NCBI GenBank assembly: GCA_021799615.1
Contig: JAJZAC010000004.1
Coordinates: forward strand, 1 to 54,225
Reading direction: 5' to 3'
Length of the DNA: 54,225 nucleotides
Source of the DNA: Actinomycetes bacterium
GTDB taxonomy: Bacteria > Actinomycetota > Acidimicrobiia > Acidimicrobiales > RAAP-2
The notes below the pieces were generated by a model, which was not told the DNA's origin, ran no database searches, and was given only the letters and a program-made list of their open reading frames with translations. The first letter of the stretch is position 1, and every line of letters starts with the position of its first letter. The translations under genes and the position numbers were made by a program. Positions 18,653-27,230 of this stretch are shown piece after piece.

Positions 18653-19669
18653 GTGCTCCCCCTCTCCGTCCTCGACCTGGCCACCGTGGCCACCGACTCC
18701 TCCCCCGCTCAGGCGCTGGCCGAGACCACCCGGCTGGCCGGCGAGGTCGAGGCCCTCGGGTACCGGCGCCTGTGGGTGGCCGAGCACCACGCCATGCCGG
18801 CGGTGGCCAGCTCGGCTCCCCCGGTCCTGGTCGCCCACCTGGCCGCCGCCACGTCCACCCTCCGGGTGGGAGCGGGCGGGGTGATGCTGCCGAACCATGC
18901 TCCCCTGGTGGTGGCCGAGCAGTTCGCCACCCTCGACGCCCTCCACCCGGGGCGCATCGACCTCGGGATCGGGCGGGCGCCGGGGACCGACCCCGCCACC
19001 GCCCGGGCCCTCCGGCGCACGGCCGACCTCGGTGCCGACCGGTTCCCCGACGACGTGGTCGAGCTCCTGTCCTACCTGGTCGACGAGGGCCCCGAGCGCC
19101 ACCCGGCACCCGTGCCCGGTCGCGGCCACCTGCCCGAGGTGTGGCTCCTCGGCTCGTCCACCTTCAGCGCCCAGCTGGCCGGGCTCCTCGGTCTGCCGTT
19201 CTCCTTCGCCTACCACTTCGCTCCCCGCCTGGTCGACGAGGCCCTCGCTGCCTACCGATCGACCTTCCGCCCGTCACGGTTCCTCGGGCGGCCCCACGCC
19301 ATGGTGGCGGCATCGGTGCTCTGCGCCCCCGACGAGGAGGAGGCGCGTTGGCTGGCCGGACCGTCGGCCGTCACCGTGCTCCAGCTGCGTACCGGGCGCC
19401 TGACGCCGGTCGTGACCCCGGAGGAGGCGGCCGCCGTACCCATGAGCCCGGCGGAACGGGCGGCCGTCGAGGAGGCGACCGCCACCCACCTGGTCGGCGA
19501 TCCCGGCCAGGTGGCCACCGGTCTCCGAGCCCTCGCCGCCCGCACGGACGCCGACGAGCTGATGATCTCCACCCGGGCCCACGCCTACGGGCCCCGCGCC
19601 CGTTCGCTGCGGTTGGTGGCCGAGGCATGGGGTCTCGAGCCGGTCCACCCTCAGCCGACCGGCGCCTGA
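18653..19669 (+). CDS. LLM class flavin-dependent oxidoreductase
   Basis: LPLSVLDLATVATDSSPAQALAETTRLAGEVEALGYRRLWVAEHHAMP...RVGAGGVMLPNHAPLVVAEQFATLDALHPGRIDLGIGRAPG. Confidence 0.9.
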   Translation: MLPLSVLDLATVATDSSPAQALAETTRLAGEVEALGYRRLWVAEHHAMPAVASSAPPVLVAHLAAATSTLRVGAGGVMLPNHAPLVVAEQFATLDALHPGRIDLGIGRAPGTDPATARALRRTADLGADRFPDDVVELLSYLVDEGPERHPAPVPGRGHLPEVWLLGSSTFSAQLAGLLGLPFSFAYHFAPRLVDEALAAYRSTFRPSRFLGRPHAMVAASVLCAPDEEEARWLAGPSAVTVLQLRTGRLTPVVTPEEAAAVPMSPAERAAVEEATATHLVGDPGQVATGLRALAARTDADELMISTRAHAYGPRARSLRLVAEAWGLEPVHPQPTGA

Positions 19670-19670
19670 C

Positions 19671-19694
19671 ACCCGGCGTCCGCCGGACGCGGGT
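19671..19694. terminator. Hairpin between convergent genes
   Basis: ACCC-G-GCGTCC-GCC-GGACGC-GGGT inverted repeat between the stops of two convergent CDSs. Confidence 0.5.
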
Positions 19695-20632
19695 CACCAG
19701 TCGCGACAGGCGGGCATCACCTCGGCGGCCACCAGGGCCAGGTGGTCGAGATCGTCGAGGTCCAGCACCTGGAGGTAGACGCGCGAAGCCCCCGCCTCGG
19801 CGAAGGCGCCCAACCGCTCGACGACCTCGGCCGGACTGCCGCAGAGCCCCCGTTCCCGCAGGCGCTCGACGCTGTCGCCAACGGCGGCGGCACGGCGCTC
19901 CAGGTCGTCGGGGCGCTCGGCACAGCACAGGGTCTGCGCCACCGAACGGACGAGGGTGGCCGGATCACGCCCGAGCTCGGCGCAGGCAGCCCGGGCCCGC
20001 TCGAACTGGGCTCCGCTGTCCGCCGGCGACGCGAACGGCACGTTCAGCTCGGCGGCGAACCGGGCCGCCAGGCGGGGCGTCTTGTGGGGGCCGACGCCGC
20101 CGACGATGACCGGCGGCCCCGGGTGCTGCACCGGCTTGGGCAGGGCCGGGCTCCCCTCCAGGCGGTAGTGGGTGCCGCGGTGGTCGAAGCGCCCACCCTC
20201 CGGGGTGGACCACAGGCCGGTGATGATCTCGAGCTGTTCCTCCAGGCGCTCGAAGCGCTCCCTGGTCGGGGGGAACGGGATGCCGTAGGCGGCATGCTCG
20301 GCGTCGAACCAGCCGGCACCGATGCCCAGTTCCACCCGGCCCCCGCTCATGGCGTCCACACCGGCGACGGCGATGGCCAGCGGCCCCGGAAGGCGGAACG
20401 TGGCCGACGTCACCAGGGTGCCCAACCTGATCCATTCGGTCTCGCGTGCGATGCCGGCCAGCGTGATCCAGGCGTCCGACGGCCCGGGCAGGCCGTCCCC
20501 CGGTCCCATGGCCAGGTAGTGGTCGCTGCGGAAGAACGCCCCGTACCCGAGGCGCTCGGCCGTGGTGGCCACGGCCACCAACTGGTCGTAGGTCGCCCCC
20601 TGCTGGGGTTCGGTGAAGACGCGCAGTTCCAT
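19694..20632 (-). CDS. LLM class (probably F420-dependent) oxidoreductase
   Basis: MELRVFTEPQQGATYDQLVAVATTAERLGYGAFFRSDHYLAMG...GRVELGIGAGWFDAEHAAYGIPFPPTRERFERLEEQL. Confidence 0.9.
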   Translation of the reverse strand: MELRVFTEPQQGATYDQLVAVATTAERLGYGAFFRSDHYLAMGPGDGLPGPSDAWITLAGIARETEWIRLGTLVTSATFRLPGPLAIAVAGVDAMSGGRVELGIGAGWFDAEHAAYGIPFPPTRERFERLEEQLEIITGLWSTPEGGRFDHRGTHYRLEGSPALPKPVQHPGPPVIVGGVGPHKTPRLAARFAAELNVPFASPADSGAQFERARAACAELGRDPATLVRSVAQTLCCAERPDDLERRAAAVGDSVERLRERGLCGSPAEVVERLGAFAEAGASRVYLQVLDLDDLDHLALVAAEVMPACRDW

Positions 20633-20702
20633 CGGGCCAGCTTCCCACCGGTCAGGCCGGCCCGCCTCGACACCGGCGACGGCAACGGGGCAGACTGCAT
20701 CA

Positions 20703-21938
20703 ATGGTCACCTCGCCAGCCACAACCTCCCCCGATATCGAGTCGCCCGAGACCGCCGAGCTCGATGCCGCGGTCGACCAGCTCCTGGCCGACCTACCGCC
20801 GGCGACCACGCCGCGGGCCGAGTTCCTGGGCGCCCAGTTCGACCGCGGTCTCGCCTGGGTCCAGCAGCCCGAGGGCGAGGGTGGTCGGGGCTGGCCGGCG
20901 TCGCTCCAGCAGCGGCTGGTGGCCCGGATCCAGTCGGCCGGTGCCCCCAACCCCGGGTTCATCAACGTCATCGGCTACGGCATGGTCGCCCCGACCATCG
21001 CCGTGCACGGCACCCCCGAGCAGCGGCACCGCTACCTTCGACCCCTGTTCACGTGCGAGGAGATCTGGTGCCAGCTCTTCAGCGAGCCCGGGGCCGGGTC
21101 CGACGTGGCCAGCCTGGCCACCCGGGCGGTGCGGGACGGTGACGAGTGGATCGTCACCGGCCAGAAGGTGTGGACCACGCTGGCCCACCTGTCGAAGTTC
21201 GGGCTCCTCATCGCCCGCACCGACCCGGACCAGCCCAAGCACCGCGGTCTGACCGCGTTCCTCCTCGACATGGAGGCGCACGGGGTCGACGTCCGGCCGC
21301 TCTACCAGATCACCGGTGAGGCCGAGTTCAACGAGGTCTTCATGTCGGACGTCCGGATTCCCGACTCGGCCCGCCTGGGCGACGTCGGCGACGGCTGGCG
21401 CGTCGCCATCACCACCCTCATGAACGAGCGGGTCTCCATCGGCGGCGGAGTGAGCCGTCGGGGTCAGGGGGCGATCGGCGACGCCGTGCGGGTGTGGAAC
21501 GAGCGGTGGGCCGGCGTCGACGGACCCCACGCGGCGGTGATGCGGGACCGCCTGCTCCAGGCGTGGGTGCGGGCCGAGGCCACCCGCCTCACGAACCTGC
21601 GGGCGTCGCAGAACCGCAAGGCGGGCACGCCCGGCCCCGAGGGGTCGGTGGCGAAGCTCGCCTACGCGGAGGAGAACAAGCGCATCTACGAGCTGTGCGT
21701 CGAGCTGCTCGGTGCCGACGGCATGCGCTACAGCTCCGACTACCCCCGCATCAGGCCGGAGCATGTCGCGCTGGGCACCACCGACATCACCAAGGCCTTC
21801 CTGCGGGTGCGGGCCAACTCCATCGAGGGCGGCACGTCCGAGGTGATGCGCAACATCCTGGCCGAGCGGGTCCTCGGGCTGCCGGGCGACCCCAAGCCGG
21901 ACGCCGGCATCCCCTGGAAGGACACCCTGCGCAACTGA
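20703..21938 (+). CDS. Acyl-CoA dehydrogenase family protein
   Basis: LFSEPGAGSDVASLATRAVRDGDEWIVTGQKVWTTLAHLSKFGLLIARTDPD... and C-terminal EGGTSEVMRNILAERVLGLP. Confidence 0.93.
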   Translation: MVTSPATTSPDIESPETAELDAAVDQLLADLPPATTPRAEFLGAQFDRGLAWVQQPEGEGGRGWPASLQQRLVARIQSAGAPNPGFINVIGYGMVAPTIAVHGTPEQRHRYLRPLFTCEEIWCQLFSEPGAGSDVASLATRAVRDGDEWIVTGQKVWTTLAHLSKFGLLIARTDPDQPKHRGLTAFLLDMEAHGVDVRPLYQITGEAEFNEVFMSDVRIPDSARLGDVGDGWRVAITTLMNERVSIGGGVSRRGQGAIGDAVRVWNERWAGVDGPHAAVMRDRLLQAWVRAEATRLTNLRASQNRKAGTPGPEGSVAKLAYAEENKRIYELCVELLGADGMRYSSDYPRIRPEHVALGTTDITKAFLRVRANSIEGGTSEVMRNILAERVLGLPGDPKPDAGIPWKDTLRN

Positions 21939-22020
21939 CGGGACCCGCCGCTCCGCCGGCGCCCCCGGATAGTGTCGGGCAGCGGCCGGCGCGGCCGGTC
22001 GCGACACCGAAGGGGGAACC

Positions 22021-22695
22021 GTGCACGTCCACGAGGCGCTCTACACGACGCGCGCCATGCGGCGCGTCCGACCGGACCCGGTCCCGATCGACGCCCAGGC
22101 CCGCATCCTCGACGCCGCCATCCGGGCACCGTCAGGGGGCAACTCGCAGAACTGGCGCTTCCTCCTCGTCGACGACCCGGGCGTGAAGGGACGGCTCGGT
22201 CCGCTCTACCGCGACGCCATCTCCCAGCTGTGGGCCACGATCTACGCGGAACGCCTGGCAGCCGCGGCCGCCGATCCAGACGATCCGGCCAGCATCGAGA
22301 TGGTCAAGGTCCAGCGGTCGGCCCAGTGGCTCGCCGACCACTTCGAGGAGGTGCCCCTCTACCTGTTCGGCTTCGCCCAGGGGGACCCGACCGGCGGCTC
22401 CATCTACCCGGCGATCTGGAGCGCCCAGCTGGCGGCGAGGGCGGAAGGCATCGGCAGCGCGCTCACCGCCGCCCTCGGCTTCTTCCACCCCAAGCGGAGC
22501 CTCGAGATCCTCGGCGTCCCGCCCGGCGAGGGCTGGATCATGGCCTGCTGCGTGAGCTTCGGCTACCCGACCGGGCGGTGGGGGGTGGCGGCACGCCGAC
22601 CGGTGCACGAGGTCGCCCACCGGAACCGGTGGGGGGAGCCGGTCGGGTTCGAGGTGCCCGAGCCGCTGTGGTCGCCCGGCCCGGAGGACGGTTGA
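22021..22695 (+). CDS. Nitroreductase family protein
   Basis: EALYTTRAMRRVRPDPVPIDAQARILDAAIRAPSGGNSQNWRFLLVDD. Confidence 0.9.
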   Translation: MHVHEALYTTRAMRRVRPDPVPIDAQARILDAAIRAPSGGNSQNWRFLLVDDPGVKGRLGPLYRDAISQLWATIYAERLAAAAADPDDPASIEMVKVQRSAQWLADHFEEVPLYLFGFAQGDPTGGSIYPAIWSAQLAARAEGIGSALTAALGFFHPKRSLEILGVPPGEGWIMACCVSFGYPTGRWGVAARRPVHEVAHRNRWGEPVGFEVPEPLWSPGPEDG

Positions 22696-22869
22696 CGAAG
22701 GTGCCCACCCGGCGGCCCCGCCCCGTCGTCGAGCGCACCGGGCGCGACCGCTGATCCGATCGGCACCGTGACGGGTGCGGCGGCCCGCTCGCCGCGCTCC
22801 CCACGGTTCGCCGTCCAGGCGGGATCCTCCTACACTGCGGGGCGTCCGGCGTGCCCAGACGCACACCGT

Positions 22870-22940
22870 GCGGGCGTAGCTCAATGGCAGAGTCCCAGCC
22901 TTCCAAGCTGGTCATGCGGGTTCGATTCCCGTCGCCCGCT
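22870..22940 (+). tRNA. tRNA-Gly (anticodon TCC)
   Basis: GCGGGCGTAGCTCAATGGCAGAGTCCCAGCCTTCCAAGCTGGTCATGCGGGTTCGATTCCCGTCGCCCGCT; 7-bp acceptor stem GCGGGCG/CGCCCGC, CCAGC-CTTCCAA-GCTGG anticodon arm, GGTTCGATTCC T-arm. Confidence 0.95.
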
Positions 22941-23063
22941 CTCGAAATTCGCTGCTGTCGTTGCCGGTCGGGGCCGCAGTAACGCTCTGACCCTCGATGG
23001 GAAGCGAACCGAGTGATCGAGCCTCCGAGTGCCAGCACCCAAGCAAGCGCCCGGCGCCCCATC

Positions 23064-23092
23064 GTATATACCAGTTGACCACCGGTATATAC
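23064..23092. promoter_or_regulatory. vapBC operator/promoter inverted repeat
   Basis: GTATATACC-11 bp-GGTATATAC; contains TATACT (23088-23093) 6 nt before the GTG start of vapB. Confidence 0.7.
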
Positions 23093-23099
23093 TGCAGGG

Positions 23100-23294
23100 G
23101 TGGCGAAGCACCTGGTGGATCTGGACGAGGAGATGCTCGAGTCGGCACGCGCTGAGCTTGGTACGACCACCATCAAGGACACGGTCAACGAAGCCCTGCG
23201 CAGGGCGACGAGCCGCCGGAAGAAGAGCGTTGCCGCGGCGTTGGATGTGCTCGCTCGTGCCCACCTCGACGACCGAGCTGACGCGTGGCGCTGA
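23100..23294 (+). CDS. vapB: Type II antitoxin, VapB family
   Basis: MAKHLVDLDEEMLESARAELGTTTIKDTVNEALRRATSRRK; overlaps the PIN-domain ORF. Confidence 0.88.
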   Translation: MAKHLVDLDEEMLESARAELGTTTIKDTVNEALRRATSRRKKSVAAALDVLARAHLDDRADAWR

Positions 23295-23698
23295 GGTTCC
23301 TGCTCGATACCAGCGTGGTGAAGCGGCTCCAGTACCTCGAAGTCCGCAGCGTGATCGAACCGTTGGCGGCAGCGGGCGAGTTGGGGCGCCCGAGCATCTG
23401 CGATCTCGAGGTGGGCTACTCGGCGCTCAACGCTCGGGAGTGGGACCAGCTCGTCGGGGCACTCGACGCCTTCCAGGCTGTTGACATCACCGCGGCGCAT
23501 CTGCGGCGTGCGCTTCAGGTTCAGCGCTTGCTGGCCGCTCGCAGCCAGCGGGGACGCAAGATCCCAGACCTCTTGATAGCCGCCGCCGCCGAGGAACTCG
23601 AGGCGATCGTCCTCCACTATGACGCCGACTTCGACCTCATCGGATCGGTCACCGGACAGCGCTGCCAGTGGGTCGTTCCCGCCGGCAGCACTCCGTGA
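23285..23698 (+). CDS. vapC: Type II toxin, PIN-domain ribonuclease VapC
   Basis: FLLDTSVVKRL..., ICDLEVGYSAL, RGRKIPDLLIAAAAEELEAIVLHYDADFDLI; acidic PIN residues present. Confidence 0.9.
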   Translation: MALRFLLDTSVVKRLQYLEVRSVIEPLAAAGELGRPSICDLEVGYSALNAREWDQLVGALDAFQAVDITAAHLRRALQVQRLLAARSQRGRKIPDLLIAAAAEELEAIVLHYDADFDLIGSVTGQRCQWVVPAGSTP

Positions 23699-23745
23699 GT
23701 ACAGTCACCGGCCGGTGATCCGTGAGTACAGCCCCCGGCCGGTGA
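23692..23745. repeat. 27-bp tandem repeat spanning the vapC stop codon
   Basis: TCCGTGAGTACAGTCACCGGCCGGTGA / TCCGTGAGTACAGCCCCCGGCCGGTGA, 2 mismatches. Confidence 0.9.
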
Positions 23746-23949
23746 TCTGCTCGGCTCGGGGCGCCTGCCGGTAGACGGTGGAGCTCACCACGCCTCTCAC
23801 TCAGGTTCGAAGTGCGACAACGCCACAGCTCCACACGCAACCCGACTCCGACGGGGAACGTCCACTGGCTGGCTGCCGGGACCTGCTCGCTCCCGCGGCC
23901 GACCGTTCGCCGGGCACGCTGATCTCGCCCGACGCAGCGTGCAACCGTG

Positions 23950-23993
23950 CCGGCGAGCATCCGGCGAGCATCCGGCGAGCATCCGGCGAGCAT
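23950..23993. repeat. 11-bp tandem repeat x4
   Basis: ccggcgagcat at 23950, 23961, 23972, 23983. Confidence 0.97.
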
Positions 23994-24304
23994 CCGGGAA
24001 CCCGCGGTGGTGGCGCCGTGCTCTGCGCCACGCGTGGCTGGCTCCCCGATGGTGACGGCGTCGTCCTCGCCCGGTGGGCCGGCAACGTGCTCACGACCCG
24101 CGGGCCCCTGGCCGGCCCCATCAGCCGGCGTTCACGACGGGGCATGTCGACGACGACCGCGGACCCCAGGGCACGTGTCGGTCATCGTTCCCGCCCACCT
24201 CGGCCCGGTCCACGGCGCCCGGTGGGGCACGGGGCGATCTCCCGGCGTGCAACGATCAGGACGTGCCCGTCACCGCCGCGCTCCGCCGTTCTGACCATCC
24301 GATC

Positions 24305-25324
24305 ATGGGGCGCACGCCGCGGCGCCTTCCGGCGGCGGCACTCGTCGCCGGGGCGCTCCTGGCTGCCTCCTGCGGCAGCGCCGGGGTTGCCTCGCCCGCC
24401 CGCCCGACCTCGCCGACGGCGCCGGCGGCTACGGCGAGTCCGTCGACGACGCCGGCACCCGCCGGCTGGTCGGCACCCCGCACCCTCACGCCGGGCAGCG
24501 CCGTGGCCGCCCTGGCCTGTCCCACCACCACCACCTGCGTCGCACTCGACAGCGCCGGACAGGCCTACAGCTTCGACGGCACCCGCTGGCGGGCAGGTCC
24601 GACCCTCGGCCCGGCACCGGCCACCGGCCAGCCGGGCCCCCTCCTCGGGTGCGCGTCGCCCACCCGGTGCGTCGCCGTCCCGTCGGGGAACCTGGTCGCG
24701 CTCTGGAACGGTTCGGCATGGTCGACCGCGACGCCGCTGCCGGGTGCCCAGACCCTGCAGGCCGTCGGGTGCGCATCCCCCTCCTTCTGCACGGCCATCG
24801 ACGGCATCGGCGACGGGTTCACCTTCGACGGGTCGTCCTGGTCGTCGGCCGTGAACGCCTGGGGAAGCGCTGCAGCCATCTCGTGTGCGTCGCCCTCGTT
24901 CTGCGTGGCCGCCGGAGGCGGACCCTCCCTGTGGGACGGCACCTCGTGGTCGAGGCCGGCCTCTGGGGATCCGCGGGGCCTGTACACGGGGGTGTCGTGC
25001 CCGAGCCCGTCCTTCTGCGTGACGGTGGACACCGCCGGCAACGAGACGGTCTGGAACGGCGCCGCCTGGTCGTTCCCCCGCACCATCGACCCGGTGGCCG
25101 CAGGGGCCACCCCGCGCCATCTCACCGCCGTGTCGTGCGCGACGGCGTCGTCGTGCGTCGCCGCCGACAGCGCCGGCAACGTCCTCACGTGGAACGGATC
25201 CTCGTGGTCGGCGCTCGACCCGGTGGCACCGGGCACCTCGATCACGGCCGTGTCGTGCCCGACGGACCGGTGGTGCGCCGCCGGGACGTCGGCGGGCACC
25301 GTGCTCACCTACCGTCGACCGTGA
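24305..25324 (+). CDS. Secreted lipoprotein with Cys-paired repeat blades (beta-propeller-like)
   Basis: Lipobox LLAASCGS; repeats ALACPTTTTCVALD, VGCASPSFCTAID, ISCASPSFCVAAG, VSCPSPSFCVTVD, VSCATASSCVAAD, each followed by W(D/N)G(S/T)(A/S)W. Confidence 0.78.
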   Translation: MGRTPRRLPAAALVAGALLAASCGSAGVASPARPTSPTAPAATASPSTTPAPAGWSAPRTLTPGSAVAALACPTTTTCVALDSAGQAYSFDGTRWRAGPTLGPAPATGQPGPLLGCASPTRCVAVPSGNLVALWNGSAWSTATPLPGAQTLQAVGCASPSFCTAIDGIGDGFTFDGSSWSSAVNAWGSAAAISCASPSFCVAAGGGPSLWDGTSWSRPASGDPRGLYTGVSCPSPSFCVTVDTAGNETVWNGAAWSFPRTIDPVAAGATPRHLTAVSCATASSCVAADSAGNVLTWNGSSWSALDPVAPGTSITAVSCPTDRWCAAGTSAGTVLTYRRP

Positions 25325-25342
25325 GCGGACGGCGGTGTCCGC
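25325..25342. terminator. Possible hairpin between convergent genes
   Basis: GCGGAC-GGCGGT-GTCCGC inverted repeat directly after the stop of the lipoprotein gene. Confidence 0.4.
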
Positions 25343-25376
25343 CGGGCCCGCCGGGCGGCGACGGCGCGGCCTCGGA

Positions 25377-26228
25377 TCAGGCGGCCAGGGCGGCGGCCAG
25401 CTCCCGGTAGGCGTCGAGCGGGAACCCGTCGGCGCCGGACACGACCTGGATGCACACGTGGTCTGCGCCGGCATCGTGATGGGCCCGGATCCGGGCCACC
25501 ACGTCCCCGACGCTGCCCCAGGCCACCACGGCGTCGACCAGGCGATCGCTCCCGGCCCCGGCCACGTCGTCCTCGTCGAAGCCCAGCCGGAGCAGGTTCC
25601 GCGCATAGTTCGGGAGGGCCAGGTAACCGGCGGTGAAGGAACGTGCCGCCTGACGGGCCGGTCCGGGGTCCTCCTCCAGTACCACCGTCACCTCCGGCGC
25701 CAGGAGCGGCCCCGTCCCGAGGACCTGGCGGGCCCGGGCCGTGTGCTCGACCGGGACGAAGTACGGATGGGCCCCTGCCGACCGCTCGGCGGCCAGCTCC
25801 AGCATGCGAGGTCCCAGCGCCGCCAGGATGCGCCGATCCCTGGGGACGGGTCGGGGGGCGGCGTCGAGGGCGTCGAGGTAGGCCACCATCGTCGAGTACG
25901 GCTGGTGGTACGCCTCGACGATGGGGGCGTGGCTGGCACCGATCCCGAGTAGGAACCGGCCCGGGGCCGCGTCCTCCAGCGCTGCCACCGCGTCGGCCAG
26001 TTCGGCTGCCGGGGTCAGCCAGACGCTGGCGATCCCGCTGGCCACCACGGCCGTGGTGGTCCCGGCCAGGAGCCTCTCGAACCGGGGAGCCAAACCGGGA
26101 TCGAACCCGCCCGACGACCACAGGGTCCCGTACCCGAGCCGCTCCAGTTCGGCCGGCACGTCGACCTGCGCCTCGCCGGCCGGACGCCACGAACCGCTCC
26201 ACCACACACCGACCGAGCCCAGCTCCAT
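25377..26228 (-). CDS. LLM class (probably F420-dependent) oxidoreductase
   Basis: MELGSVGVWWSGSWRPAGEAQVDVPAELERLGYGTLWSSGG...APGRFLLGIGASHAPIVEAYH. Confidence 0.88.
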   Translation of the reverse strand: MELGSVGVWWSGSWRPAGEAQVDVPAELERLGYGTLWSSGGFDPGLAPRFERLLAGTTTAVVASGIASVWLTPAAELADAVAALEDAAPGRFLLGIGASHAPIVEAYHQPYSTMVAYLDALDAAPRPVPRDRRILAALGPRMLELAAERSAGAHPYFVPVEHTARARQVLGTGPLLAPEVTVVLEEDPGPARQAARSFTAGYLALPNYARNLLRLGFDEDDVAGAGSDRLVDAVVAWGSVGDVVARIRAHHDAGADHVCIQVVSGADGFPLDAYRELAAALAA

Positions 26229-26339
26229 ACCGGCAACGCTAGCCAACGGGACCGTCGCCGTCCCGTGGCTGTGGCCCGCCGGGTCCGGATCGCGACGCCG
26301 TCGCCTCAAGCCCGCGGCCCAGGGTGCCAATCCTCACAC

Positions 26340-27230
26340 GTGACCCCCGGCGCCCACCGCCGGACGGCCCTCGCCGTCGCGGCCTTGGCCGTGGCCACCG
26401 CGGTCTCGCTGCTCGCCCACCTCCAACGCACGGGACACGGCCTCACCCGGCGGACCGGCCACGGGGTCCTGACCCTCGCCCTCGCCACGGTGGCCGTCAC
26501 GCCGGTCGGGTGCGTCCTCGCCGCCCTGGGGACCATCGCCGCGGGCTCGCTGACGGCCGGCTACTTCCGCGCGCTCCTGCTCCGTGCCATCACCAGGGAC
26601 CACCTCACCGGCCTGCCGAACCGCCAGACACTCCCGGACGTCCTCGAGCGCGAGGTGGCCGACGCGGTCCGTTCGGGCACGCCGCTGGCCGTCGCCGTGA
26701 TCGACCTCGACGGGTTCACGGCCGTGAACGACGCCGAGGGGCACGGTGCCGGCGACGCCGTCCTGCGCGCTGCTGCCGACGCCTGGATGGGCATCCTCGG
26801 CTCCCGTGCCACCCTCGCCCGCTCCGGGGGTGACGAGTTCGTGGCCGTCCTCCCGGGCGCCACCGTCGACGCGGGGGTCTCGGTCATCGAGCGGATCCGC
26901 CGGGCACGTCCCCACCCGTGCTCCGCTGGTGTCGCCGGCTGGTCATCCGGCGAGTCGATCGACGCCACGCTGGCCCGGGCCGGCGCCGCCCTGTACCGGG
27001 CGAAGCGCGAGGGGCGTACGAGGGTGGTGCGTGAACCGGCGGCCAGCACGGTCACCGACCTCGACACCGCCACCGACCGGGTCTTCCGCGACGGGGGCGA
27101 CGAATTCGTCCTCGTGCTGCCCGGCGGCCGACGCCATGGCCTCGCTGGAGCGACTGCGGGCCCGGGCGCCCGGACCCTGCTCCATCGGCGTGGTCGGGAG
27201 GGGGCCAGGCGGACACCGCCGAGTCGCTAG
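26340..27230 (+). CDS. Membrane-anchored GGDEF protein with a decayed second GGDEF fragment at its C-terminus
   Basis: RDHLTGLPNRQTL, ARSGGDEFVAVLPG; second RDGGDEFVLVLPG followed by out-of-frame GGDEF-like sequence. GTG start at 26340 preferred. Confidence 0.78.
   Translation: MTPGAHRRTALAVAALAVATAVSLLAHLQRTGHGLTRRTGHGVLTLALATVAVTPVGCVLAALGTIAAGSLTAGYFRALLLRAITRDHLTGLPNRQTLPDVLEREVADAVRSGTPLAVAVIDLDGFTAVNDAEGHGAGDAVLRAAADAWMGILGSRATLARSGGDEFVAVLPGATVDAGVSVIERIRRARPHPCSAGVAGWSSGESIDATLARAGAALYRAKREGRTRVVREPAASTVTDLDTATDRVFRDGGDEFVLVLPGGRRHGLAGATAGPGARTLLHRRGREGARRTPPSR

Noticed and set aside
22994-23022. ctcgat...atcgag inverted repeat after the tRNA as an att site or terminator
   Set aside because: Only 6-bp arms with a long loop; no direct-repeat partner seen.
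22768-23617. ORFs on both strands across the tRNA-Gly region, e.g. minus-strand 'RRESNPHDQLGRLGLCH', 'RATGIEPA', 'RAGDGNRTRMTSLEGWDSAIELRPH'
   Set aside because: These are recognisable translations of the strand antisense to a tRNA gene, a common mis-annotation; the tRNA cloverleaf explains the sequence.
23950-23993. CRISPR-like array
   Set aside because: Units are contiguous 11-mers with no spacers.
22870-24300. Full integrative element at tRNA-Gly
   Set aside because: No integrase, no duplicated tRNA 3' end found by eye; retained only as a possible small insertion.
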